Assembly: GCA_025057975.1 (NCBI GenBank)
Contig: JANWUV010000005.1
Span: 62,001 to 126,000 of the forward strand
Direction of reading: 5' to 3'
Origin: Chloracidobacterium sp.
Lineage (GTDB): Bacteria > Acidobacteriota > Blastocatellia > Chloracidobacteriales > Chloracidobacteriaceae
Length of the DNA: 64,000 nucleotides
Shown here: one piece after another, positions 54,103-62,252 of the stretch
How the letters are laid out: the number at the start of each line of letters is the position of its first letter
Position numbering within the stretch: position 1 is the stretch's first letter
Notes under the pieces: model-generated
What the model was told of the DNA's origin: nothing
The model's database searches: none
Seen by the model: the letters and a program-made list of their open reading frames with translations, nothing else
Made by a program: the position numbers and the translations under genes

Positions 54103-57100
54103 TTATGGGACGGACACCGGCGGTTGCTTAGGCTGTCCGTCCCAGTTGCCGATGAGCGGCACATCGCCGGGCACGCCGTAGTTCACCCGAATATCCGGCC
54201 CGCCGCTTGTATTTGAGTTCCGCAACTGGAACTGAATCGTTCCGCCTAAGTTCGTCACCACGCCCACTGTTGCAAACCCCTGCCGCGTCCAGTCCCCGGC
54301 GACCGGCGCGACAAGGTTGCCTGTCGTCGTCATCACAAAGTCGGCGTCCGGCGCGCCGCTGGTGTTGGCGTTCTTGAGCAGAAAACGTCCCGTACTCGGC
54401 CGATACAGTCCCAATCCGGTCACGTTGCTCCCGGCCGTCCACCGTCCGGCGATGGGCAGGTCAGTCGCCTGCGCGCCCGTGATCGTCACCGTCAGGTCGG
54501 CATTCCCCGCCGCCAACGCATTCCGCAGGAAAAACGTCTGTGTACTTGGACGGTACACCCCAACCGTCACCGTCCCGTCCCCGTCCCAGTCACCGGCAAT
54601 CGGAATGTCGCCGGGCTGCCCGAAGGCAAACGACACGTCGGCAAAACCACCCGTGTTGTTGTTGATGAGGAAAAACGTCATCGCGCCGTTGACGTTGCGG
54701 TAAATCCCCGGCGTATCAATCCCGTCGCCGTCCCAGTCTCCCGCAAGGGGAATGTCGCCGCCTAACCCATAGAAGAAGTCCTGATCGGCGAAATCCGAGA
54801 TGAGCTGGTTTTTGAGGTACATATAACCGTTGGATGGGCGGAACATTGCCATCGTGGAACCAACCGGCGCGCTTGCTCCCGACGAGCCGGCCTGCGTGAC
54901 GGTCACGACCTGCCCGGCGACAAAACACGTTCCGGTACGCGGCGTGGGGCGCGGGTTGCGCCCGACGGCGATGGTCACTGTGCCGTTGCCGATGCCGGAA
55001 AGCACCAGCCGCCGGTTGACATCTCCCAGCGCCCCGACCATGCGGGGGAGAACAAGACGCCCACCCGCCAACTGTGCGGCGATGACCTTAATCCACGGCG
55101 CGTCCGTGTTGCGTACCGTCGCTTCCCACGCGCAGCTTGACCCGGTTGTCACCGTCAGTTGGACGCCGGTCAGACTGTCGCCGCCGACGTTGACGGTGGT
55201 CGGCGTCACGGCGAACGTGCAAAGTCCCTGTCCGACCGTCACTGTCAGGTTTTGTGTCACGGCGCCTAGGCTGTTTGCTGCGCGCACCACGAGGGAATAT
55301 GCGCCGGTGTCGCCGGCTGTCGGCGTCCCGACCAACGAGGCGATTCCGAGACCGCCCGTAAAGGTCAAGCTCGGCGGCAAGTTTCCGCTCACCAATGTGA
55401 TGTTGGGCGGTGGAAAGCCGCTCGCCGTCACCAAGAAGCTGGACGCCTGCCCGACCGTGAATGTCACCGCACTCGGGCTGGTGAAGCTTGGCGCGACTTC
55501 CCCTGCACCGCTCTGCGTAATCGTGAACGTGTTGCCGCCGGGATTGAGCGTCAAGGTCGCCGTTCGCCCCGGCCCCGGATTCGGTGCAACTTGAAAGTTC
55601 ACCGGCGTCAGTAGATTGCCGGCGGCAGGGAATCCGGTCACCCAGTCGGGAATCCCTGAAATCGTCCACTCACCGACCGCATTGACGGCGACCTGCTGCG
55701 GCGCACTCGATCCGCTCGCCGGAACGACCACCCCGCTTGCCGAAAAAATCGGGTTCACCGTCCACCCAAGGTCTCGCAACAGGTTAAGCGTCAAATCCTG
55801 CGTGCGCGGCAGGCGCGGCGTAATCGCCGGCTCCATCAGCAGGCGCGGACGTACCGTGTTGTCCCAGTGCGAAACCGACGAGCCGGCTTGACGCGGATTC
55901 GGCGCAAACATCCGCAGCCGCCCGTTGGTCGTCCCGGCCAAGCGCGTCGGGTCGAGCCGCAGCGTCGCCGTGACGCTTCCGCTCGACAGAAAGCCGCGCA
56001 GGGTCGCGCCGTCCGCCTGAGAAATCCCCACCACTGGAATCGTGATATTCGCCGCCGTCCCACCGGGAGTGAAACCGCCCGCAACGTTGTTGGCGATGAT
56101 GACGCCCTGCGCGCCGGCCTGCTGTGCATTGAACGCCTTGTCCACAAACGGGCAGTCGCCCCGATCCACCAACGCTAGATTCCCGTTGACCGCCCCCGGA
56201 TTCGACAGCGGCCCGCACGCCAGCGGCGGCTGCGCCGCGATGAGCGGGCGGGTCAGTCCGCCCAGCGTAATTGCGCCGCCAAACGTCGCCTGATTGACCG
56301 CGAACGTTACCGGCGGGTCGCGCTCGATACGCAACACCGGGGACGGCTCCAGCGCCACCGGCAGCGCGCTCTGCGTCGTCGCGCCTGTCCACGTCAGGTT
56401 GCTGGTATTGATGGCCGACGCCTGCCGTTGCGCCGCCGTCATCTGATTCCAGTTCAGATTGAGATTCTCATCGCGCAGCAATCGCGCGTAGCAATCCGTA
56501 AAGCCGCCGTCCGGGTTCTCGTCGCTCGCCCCTGCATTGCGCCCGTTCTCTATGTTGACAAACGTGCTGAACCCTAGCCCGTGGGCGAGTTCGTGGAGCA
56601 CTACGGTCAACAAGTCCACCTGGTCGGGCGGCGCGTTGTTGTCAAGACCAAGGTAAAACGTGAAGTTCGTGCTGAAGTTCGTGTTGATCTGCGCACGCAG
56701 TGGCTCTTGCGGTGCCAAATCCCATCCAGCCAGCGCGTTTGCCAGCGCGTAGTGATACCACGTGTCGCCAAACGGTGCATTTGGGAAACTGCGAAAAATC
56801 GAGGTTGTCCCAGCGGAGCCGAGAACGCCGCTCGGCAACGACGTGAACCGCCCATTGACGATAATCGGAACGCTGCTACGGAGTGTCGCACCCCAGATTT
56901 CAGCTGCCCGCTGGAAGACGTTGAGCCGCTGCTGCCCAAGGGTGGTGCCGGGATTGCCGCCGACCGGCGTCGCCGGGGTCGGATCGTTGAAGCCGACGCC
57001 GGGGTCGTTCTGGTTGCGAATGATGATGGTCGAGCCTTGTACGTTTTCGTGTTTGGCCGCCGGCCCAGTCGCCGCGCCGGCCTGCATCCATGTCGGGGGC

Positions 57101-57525
57101 AACACGATGTCGCGGTTGGGAAGCCGGCCGGGAGTGTTGTCGGCGTGGCCGCCTCGCGAGCCGTCAGTGTCGCCGCGCAGGAACGCCTCCGCTTCGGACA
57201 CGCTGCCAACGCAGGCAACGGTCACACGTCCGTCGGCTTCACGCCGCGCTAGCGCGACGTGCTGAAAGCTGTCGCCGAGGTCGAGCATGACGGCCCCGGA
57301 TGCAAGGCGCTGCTCCGCCTGACGACCAAGATCGCGGCGTGTAACGCGGGCGACGAACTGAAGCGTTTCGTGGAACGAGTCGTCCTTGTCGGCGGCGCGT
57401 CCGGTCAAGCGCGAAGCAGGTGCAAAGCCTCCTGTAGGGAGACCGCAGACGCCAATCAAAACAACCACCAGACACGTCCCAACCCGTAGGGCGACCGATG
57501 GGTGATGAGAACGACCGTGCAACAT
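54103..57525 (-). CDS. Large secreted zinc metalloprotease with PA insert, BACON-like and FG-GAP-like repeats
   Basis: 1140 residues from ATG 57525. A signal-like segment is near residues 10-35 (VALRVGTCLVVVLIGVCGLP). The catalytic zinc site is LTVVLHELAHGLGFSTFVN (about residue 314). A PA-domain-like insert (about 420-500) contains GNLALVDRGDCPFVDKAFNA and VPVVGISQADG; SVSHWDNTVRPRLLMEP closes the protease. Then come a BACON-like segment (WTISGIPDWVTGFPA), Ig-like domains, and a C-terminal set of about five repeats such as GDIPLAGDWDGDGIDTPGIY and GDVPLIGNWDG. It is probably exported; the repeats may bind a surface or polymer. Convergent with the second DLPxGVQ gene (68 nt apart). Confidence 0.82.
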   Translation of the reverse strand: MLHGRSHHPSVALRVGTCLVVVLIGVCGLPTGGFAPASRLTGRAADKDDSFHETLQFVARVTRRDLGRQAEQRLASGAVMLDLGDSFQHVALARREADGRVTVACVGSVSEAEAFLRGDTDGSRGGHADNTPGRLPNRDIVLPPTWMQAGAATGPAAKHENVQGSTIIIRNQNDPGVGFNDPTPATPVGGNPGTTLGQQRLNVFQRAAEIWGATLRSSVPIIVNGRFTSLPSGVLGSAGTTSIFRSFPNAPFGDTWYHYALANALAGWDLAPQEPLRAQINTNFSTNFTFYLGLDNNAPPDQVDLLTVVLHELAHGLGFSTFVNIENGRNAGASDENPDGGFTDCYARLLRDENLNLNWNQMTAAQRQASAINTSNLTWTGATTQSALPVALEPSPVLRIERDPPVTFAVNQATFGGAITLGGLTRPLIAAQPPLACGPLSNPGAVNGNLALVDRGDCPFVDKAFNAQQAGAQGVIIANNVAGGFTPGGTAANITIPVVGISQADGATLRGFLSSGSVTATLRLDPTRLAGTTNGRLRMFAPNPRQAGSSVSHWDNTVRPRLLMEPAITPRLPRTQDLTLNLLRDLGWTVNPIFSASGVVVPASGSSAPQQVAVNAVGEWTISGIPDWVTGFPAAGNLLTPVNFQVAPNPGPGRTATLTLNPGGNTFTITQSGAGEVAPSFTSPSAVTFTVGQASSFLVTASGFPPPNITLVSGNLPPSLTFTGGLGIASLVGTPTAGDTGAYSLVVRAANSLGAVTQNLTVTVGQGLCTFAVTPTTVNVGGDSLTGVQLTVTTGSSCAWEATVRNTDAPWIKVIAAQLAGGRLVLPRMVGALGDVNRRLVLSGIGNGTVTIAVGRNPRPTPRTGTCFVAGQVVTVTQAGSSGASAPVGSTMAMFRPSNGYMYLKNQLISDFADQDFFYGLGGDIPLAGDWDGDGIDTPGIYRNVNGAMTFFLINNNTGGFADVSFAFGQPGDIPIAGDWDGDGTVTVGVYRPSTQTFFLRNALAAGNADLTVTITGAQATDLPIAGRWTAGSNVTGLGLYRPSTGRFLLKNANTSGAPDADFVMTTTGNLVAPVAGDWTRQGFATVGVVTNLGGTIQFQLRNSNTSGGPDIRVNYGVPGDVPLIGNWDGQPKQPPVSVP

Positions 57526-57684
57526 GGCCAATCTCCAAAAGCATAAGTCTCAAGGAAGTTACGCAGCAGGGGCGATGCGCCGGGCACATTAGTCGGGACT
57601 AAAAGACAAGGCAACGGGCGGCATTGCCGAGGTTGACAAACGCCCGCTGAAATCCGGTGTTGCGGTTGGCGCGAAATTGAGCAC

Positions 57685-57714
57685 TTGACAGCGGCTGTTT
57701 CCTGTCAATAGAGT
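57685..57714 (+). promoter_or_regulatory. Likely rplU-rpmA promoter overlapped by a 7-bp dyad
   Basis: TTGACA, an 18-nt spacer and TAGAGT lie 70 nt before rplU, the best housekeeping promoter in the window. The same DNA forms a perfect inverted repeat, TTGACAG and CTGTCAA, separated by 10 nt at 57685-57708. A dimeric regulator binding there would cover the -35 box and spacer, so the dyad is a candidate operator. No protein can be named. Confidence 0.55.
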
Positions 57715-57783
57715 CACGGCTTTGACCTAAAACGTCGCCGCCCATCACAAATCAGCGCGGGGGGTGAGGGGAGCGTTGAAGTT

Positions 57784-58122
57784 ATGTCGTATGCGATTAT
57801 CGCCACGGGCGGGAAGCAGTTTCGAGTCGCTGAAGGTGATATTATCCAAGTGCCGAGTCTTGATGTGGAGCCGGGACAAACCGTGCAGCTCGATGTTCTG
57901 GCGCTACACAACGGTACGGAACTCAAGGTCGGCACGCCGCGTCTGACGGATGCGCGCGTAACGGCTTCGGTCATCGGTCACGGCCGCGCCAAGAAAATCA
58001 TCGTCTTTAAGTTCAAACGGCGAAAGCAGTACCGACGCAAGCGCGGTCATCGCCAGAAATTCACGGCCTTGCTAGTGCAGCGCATTGAGGCGGCGGCCGA
58101 GCCAAACAAACCACAGAACTGA
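57784..58122 (+). CDS. rplU: 50S ribosomal protein L21
   Basis: 112 residues. [20 protein letters not shown] is the L21 N-terminus; [18 protein letters not shown] and the RNA-binding [20 protein letters not shown] followed by [11 protein letters not shown] complete the protein. L21 binds 23S rRNA in the large subunit. It is in the standard rplU-rpmA-obgE arrangement, preceded by a GGAG ribosome site. The C-terminus extends a little beyond the core. Confidence 0.96.
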   Translation: MSYAIIATGGKQFRVAEGDIIQVPSLDVEPGQTVQLDVLALHNGTELKVGTPRLTDARVTASVIGHGRAKKIIVFKFKRRKQYRRKRGHRQKFTALLVQRIEAAAEPNKPQN

Positions 58123-58141
58123 CTACGCGAGGGAACAGGTT

Positions 58142-58444
58142 ATGGCTCACAAAAAAGGCGTCGGGAGTTCGCGCAACGGACGCGACTCGCACTCCAAACG
58201 ATTGGGCGTCAAACGCTTCGGCAATCAGTTTGTCAAGGCCGGTGAAATTCTCGTCCGGCAGCGCGGCACGCGCTTCAAGCCAGGCAAAAACGTCGGCATG
58301 GGGCGTGATCATACGCTTTTTGCCTTAACGGCCGGACACCTGCTGTTCCGCGATCGCGGTCGGCTAGGGCGTTACATCGAGGTGATTCCACTCGAAGCAC
58401 CGGCTGCCGCAGCAGCTGGCCCGGAGACCGCCGCCGCTGTTTGA
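58142..58444 (+). CDS. rpmA: 50S ribosomal protein L27
   Basis: 100 residues from ATG 58142, in an upstream-extended frame where the first 19 codons are not L27. [40 protein letters not shown] and [20 protein letters not shown] are classic. L27 lies near the peptidyl-transferase centre through its N-terminal tail. The first residues include no cleavable Firmicutes-type extension. An Ala/Pro/Glu-rich C-terminal tail exceeds the usual length. Confidence 0.95.
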   Translation: MAHKKGVGSSRNGRDSHSKRLGVKRFGNQFVKAGEILVRQRGTRFKPGKNVGMGRDHTLFALTAGHLLFRDRGRLGRYIEVIPLEAPAAAAAGPETAAAV

Positions 58445-58489
58445 ACGGCGTTCGCCGAACTTCCCTAGACTTCCCAATCCTTAACGCCC

Positions 58490-58519
58490 AAGCCCAAGGT
58501 CGCGCGCGGCCTTGGGCTT
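58490..58519 (+). terminator. Strong hairpin between rpmA and obgE, terminator or attenuator
   Basis: A 10-bp perfect stem AAGCCCAAGG / CCTTGGGCTT can extend inward through the CG-rich centre to a CGCG loop. It is followed by TTTGCTTT, so it resembles an intrinsic terminator, though the T tract is interrupted. It ends only 15 nt before the obgE ATG, so it may limit obgE expression (attenuation or read-through control). Confidence 0.65.
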
Positions 58520-58534
58520 TGCTTTCCCCACCCG

Positions 58535-59545
58535 ATGTTTGTTGACGAAGCCATCATTCACGTCGCGGGCGGTGACGGCGGCAATGGCTGTATGGCTTTT
58601 CGCCGTGAAAAGTTTGTCCCGCGTGGCGGCCCGTCGGGCGGTGACGGCGGCAAGGGCGGGACGGTATACCTCCGCGCCAGCCAACATCTCAATACCTTAC
58701 TGATGTTTCGCTACAACCCGCGCTATGTAGCCGAACGTGGCGGCCATGGCGAGGGCAACAATCGCCATGGGCGCGATGGCGAAGACTGTATTGTGGATGT
58801 TCCCGTGGGGACGCTCGTCTATGACGCTGATACTGGCGAGTGCCTAGCTGACCTGACGACGGTGGGGCAAACCGTCGCCGTTGCACGGGGCGGACGTGGT
58901 GGACGAGGCAATGCGCGTTTTGCTTCATCGGTCAACCGTGCGCCGCGCCGCCACGAACCGGGCCGCCCCGGCGAACGGCGGACACTGCGGCTTGAACTCA
59001 AGCTCCTTGCCGATGTCGGACTGCTTGGCTACCCAAACGCCGGCAAATCCACATTCATTGCGGCGGTTTCCGCTGCGCGCCCCAAGATCGCCGATTATCC
59101 GTTCACGACGCTAGTCCCCAACCTTGGCGTCGTTGGATTGGAAGACTACCGGAGCTTTGTCATCGCCGACATTCCGGGCATCATCGAAGGCGCACACGAA
59201 GGACGTGGGCTAGGTCTTCAGTTTTTGCGGCACGTCGAGCGTACGCGCTTGTTGCTGCATCTGGTGGATGTTTCAGTGTCGGCGGAACGCGAGCCGGTCG
59301 CAGCCTATGACGCCATTGAGCGCGAGTTGGCGCTTTACAATCCTGAACTCGCTGCCCGACCGCGTCTAGCCGTCGCCACCAAGCAGGATATCGCCGATCC
59401 AGCGCGGACGGCGGCGTTGAGCGCGCACTGCGCAGAATTGGGCATCGAGTGCTTTCCGGTGTCGGCTGTGACAGGCGAAGGGATCAAACCGCTCATTCAA
59501 CGCATTGCGCAGATGCTTTTTAGCGCACATCCCGAATCAGTGTAG
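58535..59545 (+). CDS. obgE: GTPase ObgE/CgtA
   Basis: 336 residues. Ribosome-associated GTPase. The glycine-rich Obg domain shows [20 protein letters not shown] and [18 protein letters not shown]; the G domain has [20 protein letters not shown] (G1), [13 protein letters not shown] (G2) and [20 protein letters not shown] (G3), with TKQD replacing the usual NKxD in G4. The C-terminal extension of some ObgE proteins is absent. No Shine-Dalgarno sequence is visible just before the ATG (TTTCCCCACCCG), and the strong hairpin lies immediately upstream. Confidence 0.95.
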   Translation: MFVDEAIIHVAGGDGGNGCMAFRREKFVPRGGPSGGDGGKGGTVYLRASQHLNTLLMFRYNPRYVAERGGHGEGNNRHGRDGEDCIVDVPVGTLVYDADTGECLADLTTVGQTVAVARGGRGGRGNARFASSVNRAPRRHEPGRPGERRTLRLELKLLADVGLLGYPNAGKSTFIAAVSAARPKIADYPFTTLVPNLGVVGLEDYRSFVIADIPGIIEGAHEGRGLGLQFLRHVERTRLLLHLVDVSVSAEREPVAAYDAIERELALYNPELAARPRLAVATKQDIADPARTAALSAHCAELGIECFPVSAVTGEGIKPLIQRIAQMLFSAHPESV

Positions 59546-59779
59546 CGATAATTCGCCGTTTGGCGTGCGGTGGTTGGACGCGCCGCTTTCCCGTGTGGCG
59601 GCGTTCCGTCATGCACTGCCCGCACGGCGCGGTGGTTTCCCCGGCGACAAGTTTTTCGGCGCGTTTACGCCAAGCATTGCCACATAGTCTTGAAAACTGC
59701 GCCAGCACTGAAAAAGTCTTGATGGGGCAGACCTTTTTTGTTGTCATACCCGTCTGTCAGTCCGTCCAACACGCTTTTC

Positions 59780-59811
59780 CAGCCGACGCGCTGCGTTCGG
59801 TGTGTCGGCTG
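59780..59811 (+). promoter_or_regulatory. Stem-loop in the leader of an unknown gene
   Basis: CAGCCGAC and GTCGGCTG form a perfect 8-bp stem around a 16-nt loop, ending 33 nt before the ATG at 59845 and outside its AAGGAGG ribosome site. It lacks a T tail, so a terminator is unlikely; a structured leader or operator is possible. The 59546-59779 part of the gap holds no gene I can support. Confidence 0.5.
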
Positions 59812-59844
59812 AAACGCAAACCTTTCAGCAAGGAGGCGTTCGTT

Positions 59845-60561
59845 ATGTTTGTCGTGCGGGTGGCGAACAATGCCCACTACATGGATGACGAGGAGACATA
59901 CATACACTCCCAGTACCCAACTTGGGCCGAAGCGGTCGCCGCCGCCCGCCAAATCGTGGACAGGAGTCTGACCGAGTACTTCCAGCCGGGTATGGACGCC
60001 GAGAGTCTCTACGCTCAGTACATGGCGTTCGGGGACGACCCGTACATCGTGTCACCACCGGAGGGAGAAGGCTTCTCAGCTCGAGAGTACGCCAAGCAAC
60101 GATGCATCGAGCTGTGCAGTCAGGGTGCCGTCGCATCGGAAGCTCGCGCCGCTTCCACAGCAGATGCCGCTCGAACAGACCCCAAGGCGAGGTCAACCGC
60201 GACGAAATACCTGCGAGTGACAATCAACGATACGCTTGGGTTTTGGGACGACAACTTAGGGACGCATGTCTTCAACCCAAATTTCAAGCAAACATTCACC
60301 GTCTGGTATCGCGTACCGGAAAACTGGGTCATGGAGGGCACGGTCGGCGCTGAGCGACGTGAAGCGATCTTTAGACATCTCTACGGCGACAGCTGGCGGT
60401 TGGGCAATGCGGACGGTTCAAAGTACTTTGTGCTGGCGTGCGACATCCACGTGTTGACGCCTCCCGAAGTAGAGCAACGCCCGTGGTTGACGACAGCGCA
60501 GCCCTGCTATGTCGTCGCCGAGGCAGACACTGTGGAAAAAGTCAGCCCTGAGACGCTATAG
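59845..60561 (+). CDS. Two-domain protein of unknown function
   Basis: 238 residues from ATG 59845 with AAGGAGG 8 nt upstream; the frame is open upstream but is not protein-like. The first ~90 residues (VVRVANNAHYMDDEETYIHS, AVAAARQIVDRSLTEYFQPG and MDAESLYAQYMAFGDDPYIV) match a widespread uncharacterised small bacterial protein that, to my memory, often stands alone. After an Ala/Ser-rich linker a second domain begins KYLRVTINDTLGFWDDNLGT and includes YRVPENWVMEGTVGAERREA. I do not recognise this part; it may be an added domain. No catalytic motif, signal peptide or membrane segment is visible. Confidence 0.7.
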   Translation: MFVVRVANNAHYMDDEETYIHSQYPTWAEAVAAARQIVDRSLTEYFQPGMDAESLYAQYMAFGDDPYIVSPPEGEGFSAREYAKQRCIELCSQGAVASEARAASTADAARTDPKARSTATKYLRVTINDTLGFWDDNLGTHVFNPNFKQTFTVWYRVPENWVMEGTVGAERREAIFRHLYGDSWRLGNADGSKYFVLACDIHVLTPPEVEQRPWLTTAQPCYVVAEADTVEKVSPETL

Positions 60562-60929
60562 CGAAACATTCGCCGGGACTCGTAACCGACGCGATCTCTC
60601 GCGCCGCCCGTCCCTGATTTCGCTTGGAATCCGCTTGGGATTCGGCCTCGTGTGTTCGGCATCCGCATACCGGCAAGGCAGCCAAATCGTACCGGCGCAG
60701 TACCCACCAGATGGCGTTGGGCGTCGGGCTGGCGAAGTCGTCCGGCGTGACCCGCTCGTGCGTCACATTGGGCACCCACTGCCCGTGACCAGAATCTTGC
60801 GCCAAGCCGCGCTGCCCTGTCGAGCGCGATGATCTGAGCGTTGTGCGTCCAGCCCACATACCGAATCGCTAATCCAGTGACGCCCGCGCCGACAATACGA
60901 TGTCTGCATCCCAACCCGCCATACGCGGT
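60562..60929. other. Gap with coding-like minus-strand fragments in two frames
   Basis: About 370 nt lie between the unknown two-domain gene and lspA. On the minus strand one frame reads IVGAGVTGLAIRYVGWTHNA and a shifted frame continues GLAQDSGHGQWVPNVTHERV, TPDDFASPTPNAIWWVLRRY. The pieces look protein-like and follow one another, suggesting a decayed gene or an unrecognised short one. No family is recognised. Confidence 0.35.
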
Positions 60930-61448
60930 TTACGCGCTTGGTTTCGGCGCACGTCGTAGATCGCCCAGTGTATCCAGCGCCAACAGGAACGCGCCGATGG
61001 TGATGCAACTGTCCGCGACATTGAACGTTGGGAAATGCCACGTTCCCCAGTGAACGTCGAGGAAATCAACGACTGCGCCGTGAACGACGCGGTCAATGGC
61101 GTTACCCAGAATGCCGCCCAGCAGACACGTCAGCGTCACCCGTAGGAGGCGGCGGTCGCTCGGCGTCCACCAGAGATAGAGGCTCACGCCGACGGCGGCG
61201 CAGACGGCGATACCCAACAGCGTTAGCCGCATAGTGGGCGTACCGCTGTTAAAGAGGCTGAAGGCGATGCCTGGATTTTCGGCGTACCGAAGGTGAAAAA
61301 AGCCCGGAATGATCCGTACAACGGCGTCTGTTGGGCGCAGCGACCAGTAGGCCCACGCCTTGCTCAGTTGATCCAGCGCGACCAACCCGCCGGCCGCCAG
61401 AAACGCTTGGTAGGGCGGCCTATGGTTGTGCACGGCGGACGCCGTCAC
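60930..61448 (-). CDS. lspA: Lipoprotein signal peptidase LspA
   Basis: 172 residues, GTG start. Aspartyl signal peptidase II removes lipoprotein signal peptides. Four hydrophobic helices; the catalytic aspartates are in LGNAIDRVVHGAVVDFLDVH and PTFNVADSCITIGAFLLALD. GGLVALDQLSKAWAYW begins the family pattern and YAENPGIAFSLF follows. The start overlaps the stop of the upstream minus-strand gene by 4 nt (GTGA), implying translational coupling. Confidence 0.94.
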   Translation of the reverse strand: MTASAVHNHRPPYQAFLAAGGLVALDQLSKAWAYWSLRPTDAVVRIIPGFFHLRYAENPGIAFSLFNSGTPTMRLTLLGIAVCAAVGVSLYLWWTPSDRRLLRVTLTCLLGGILGNAIDRVVHGAVVDFLDVHWGTWHFPTFNVADSCITIGAFLLALDTLGDLRRAPKPSA

Positions 61449-61822
61449 GCCACACGGCGCTTGTAGTAGTAGTCGTCCAGCGCCCGCACAGCAAAGCTAA
61501 GGATTTTCCCCACGTCGCCGTCCTCACGTCCACCTTCCTTGGGGTCGGTGTTGAGCGTTGCCGTGATTTCGCCCTGTTCATTAGCTTGGCAATCCACGTT
61601 GCCAAGCTTGGTTTTGACTTCAACCAGCGCGCCAAGCACATCCTGATTGATCACCACCACGCAGTCGAGGTTGCCAAAGGCATAGATCAGCTCATCTCCA
61701 GCGCGGGTGGGGGAGGTGCGATGTTCTTGCCAGAGGCGTTCAATAAGCTTGTAGAGTTGTTCAACGAGTTGGGCGTGCTCGCCCCCAAAGCGGCAGGCGG
61801 CGGCGGATTCAATGACCGGCAC
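61445..61822 (-). CDS. Protein of unknown function coupled to lspA
   Basis: 125 residues, GTG start with AAGGAG upstream. AACRFGGEHAQLVEQLYKLI and ERLWQEHRTSPTRAGDELIY form helices; FGNLDCVVVINQDVLGALVE, KTKLGNVDCQANEQGEITAT and KILSFAVRALDDYYYKRRVA follow. No catalytic motif, membrane segment or signal peptide is seen. Its stop overlaps the lspA start, so it is in the same transcript. Family unknown to me; the protein-like composition and coupling support a real gene. Confidence 0.65.
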   Translation of the reverse strand: MPVIESAAACRFGGEHAQLVEQLYKLIERLWQEHRTSPTRAGDELIYAFGNLDCVVVINQDVLGALVEVKTKLGNVDCQANEQGEITATLNTDPKEGGREDGDVGKILSFAVRALDDYYYKRRVA

Positions 61823-61878
61823 GATTGGACATTCTCCTTAGTACACGAGGCATCTTGGTTCCGACGTGGATTATGGAA

Positions 61879-61894
61879 AGCCCGACTCCGGGCT
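61879..61894 (-). terminator. GC-rich hairpin upstream of the lspA-coupled gene
   Basis: AGCCCG-GAGT-CGGGCT forms a 6-bp stem with a tetraloop; on the minus strand it is followed by TTTCC only. It may be a weak terminator downstream of uvrA or structure in the leader of the next gene. The surrounding 61823-62252 gap contains no supported gene. Confidence 0.35.
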
Positions 61895-62170
61895 ACAAGC
61901 CATGATTAGCGGCAGGGCAGGAAAGAGGCAACGTAAGTACGTAACCTTTCCGAGAGCCGGTGCACTTCAACAAAATGTGGCGAGTTAACCTGCCGGTCGG
62001 CGGCGGGAAGTGGTCACAGCGCGTCAGAGCAGGACAACCGCGCGGCGGAAAAGTTGGGGCGTTCTTCGTCGTCATGTCCGCCATAGATGCTGGTGTGCGC
62101 TCCCTACGTGAACCTATCGAGGCGTCGCTACCGCCGCCCTCCAAGCCAGCGCACGCGCTATCTCTACTCG

Positions 62171-62199
62171 AAAAAAAAACAGCTCTGGCACGGCTGCGC
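62171..62199 (-). terminator. T9 tract with weak hairpin downstream of uvrA
   Basis: Nine consecutive A residues on the plus strand (62171-62179) give a T9 tract for minus-strand transcripts about 75 nt after the uvrA stop. A short stem CAGC...GCTG with a long loop precedes it. The T run is convincing for termination; the stem is weak. Confidence 0.4.
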
Positions 62200-62252
62200 T
62201 TCTGTTTGGGCGCTTTGTTCACGTTCCAAATAGGACGGCGCTTCCAAGCTCT

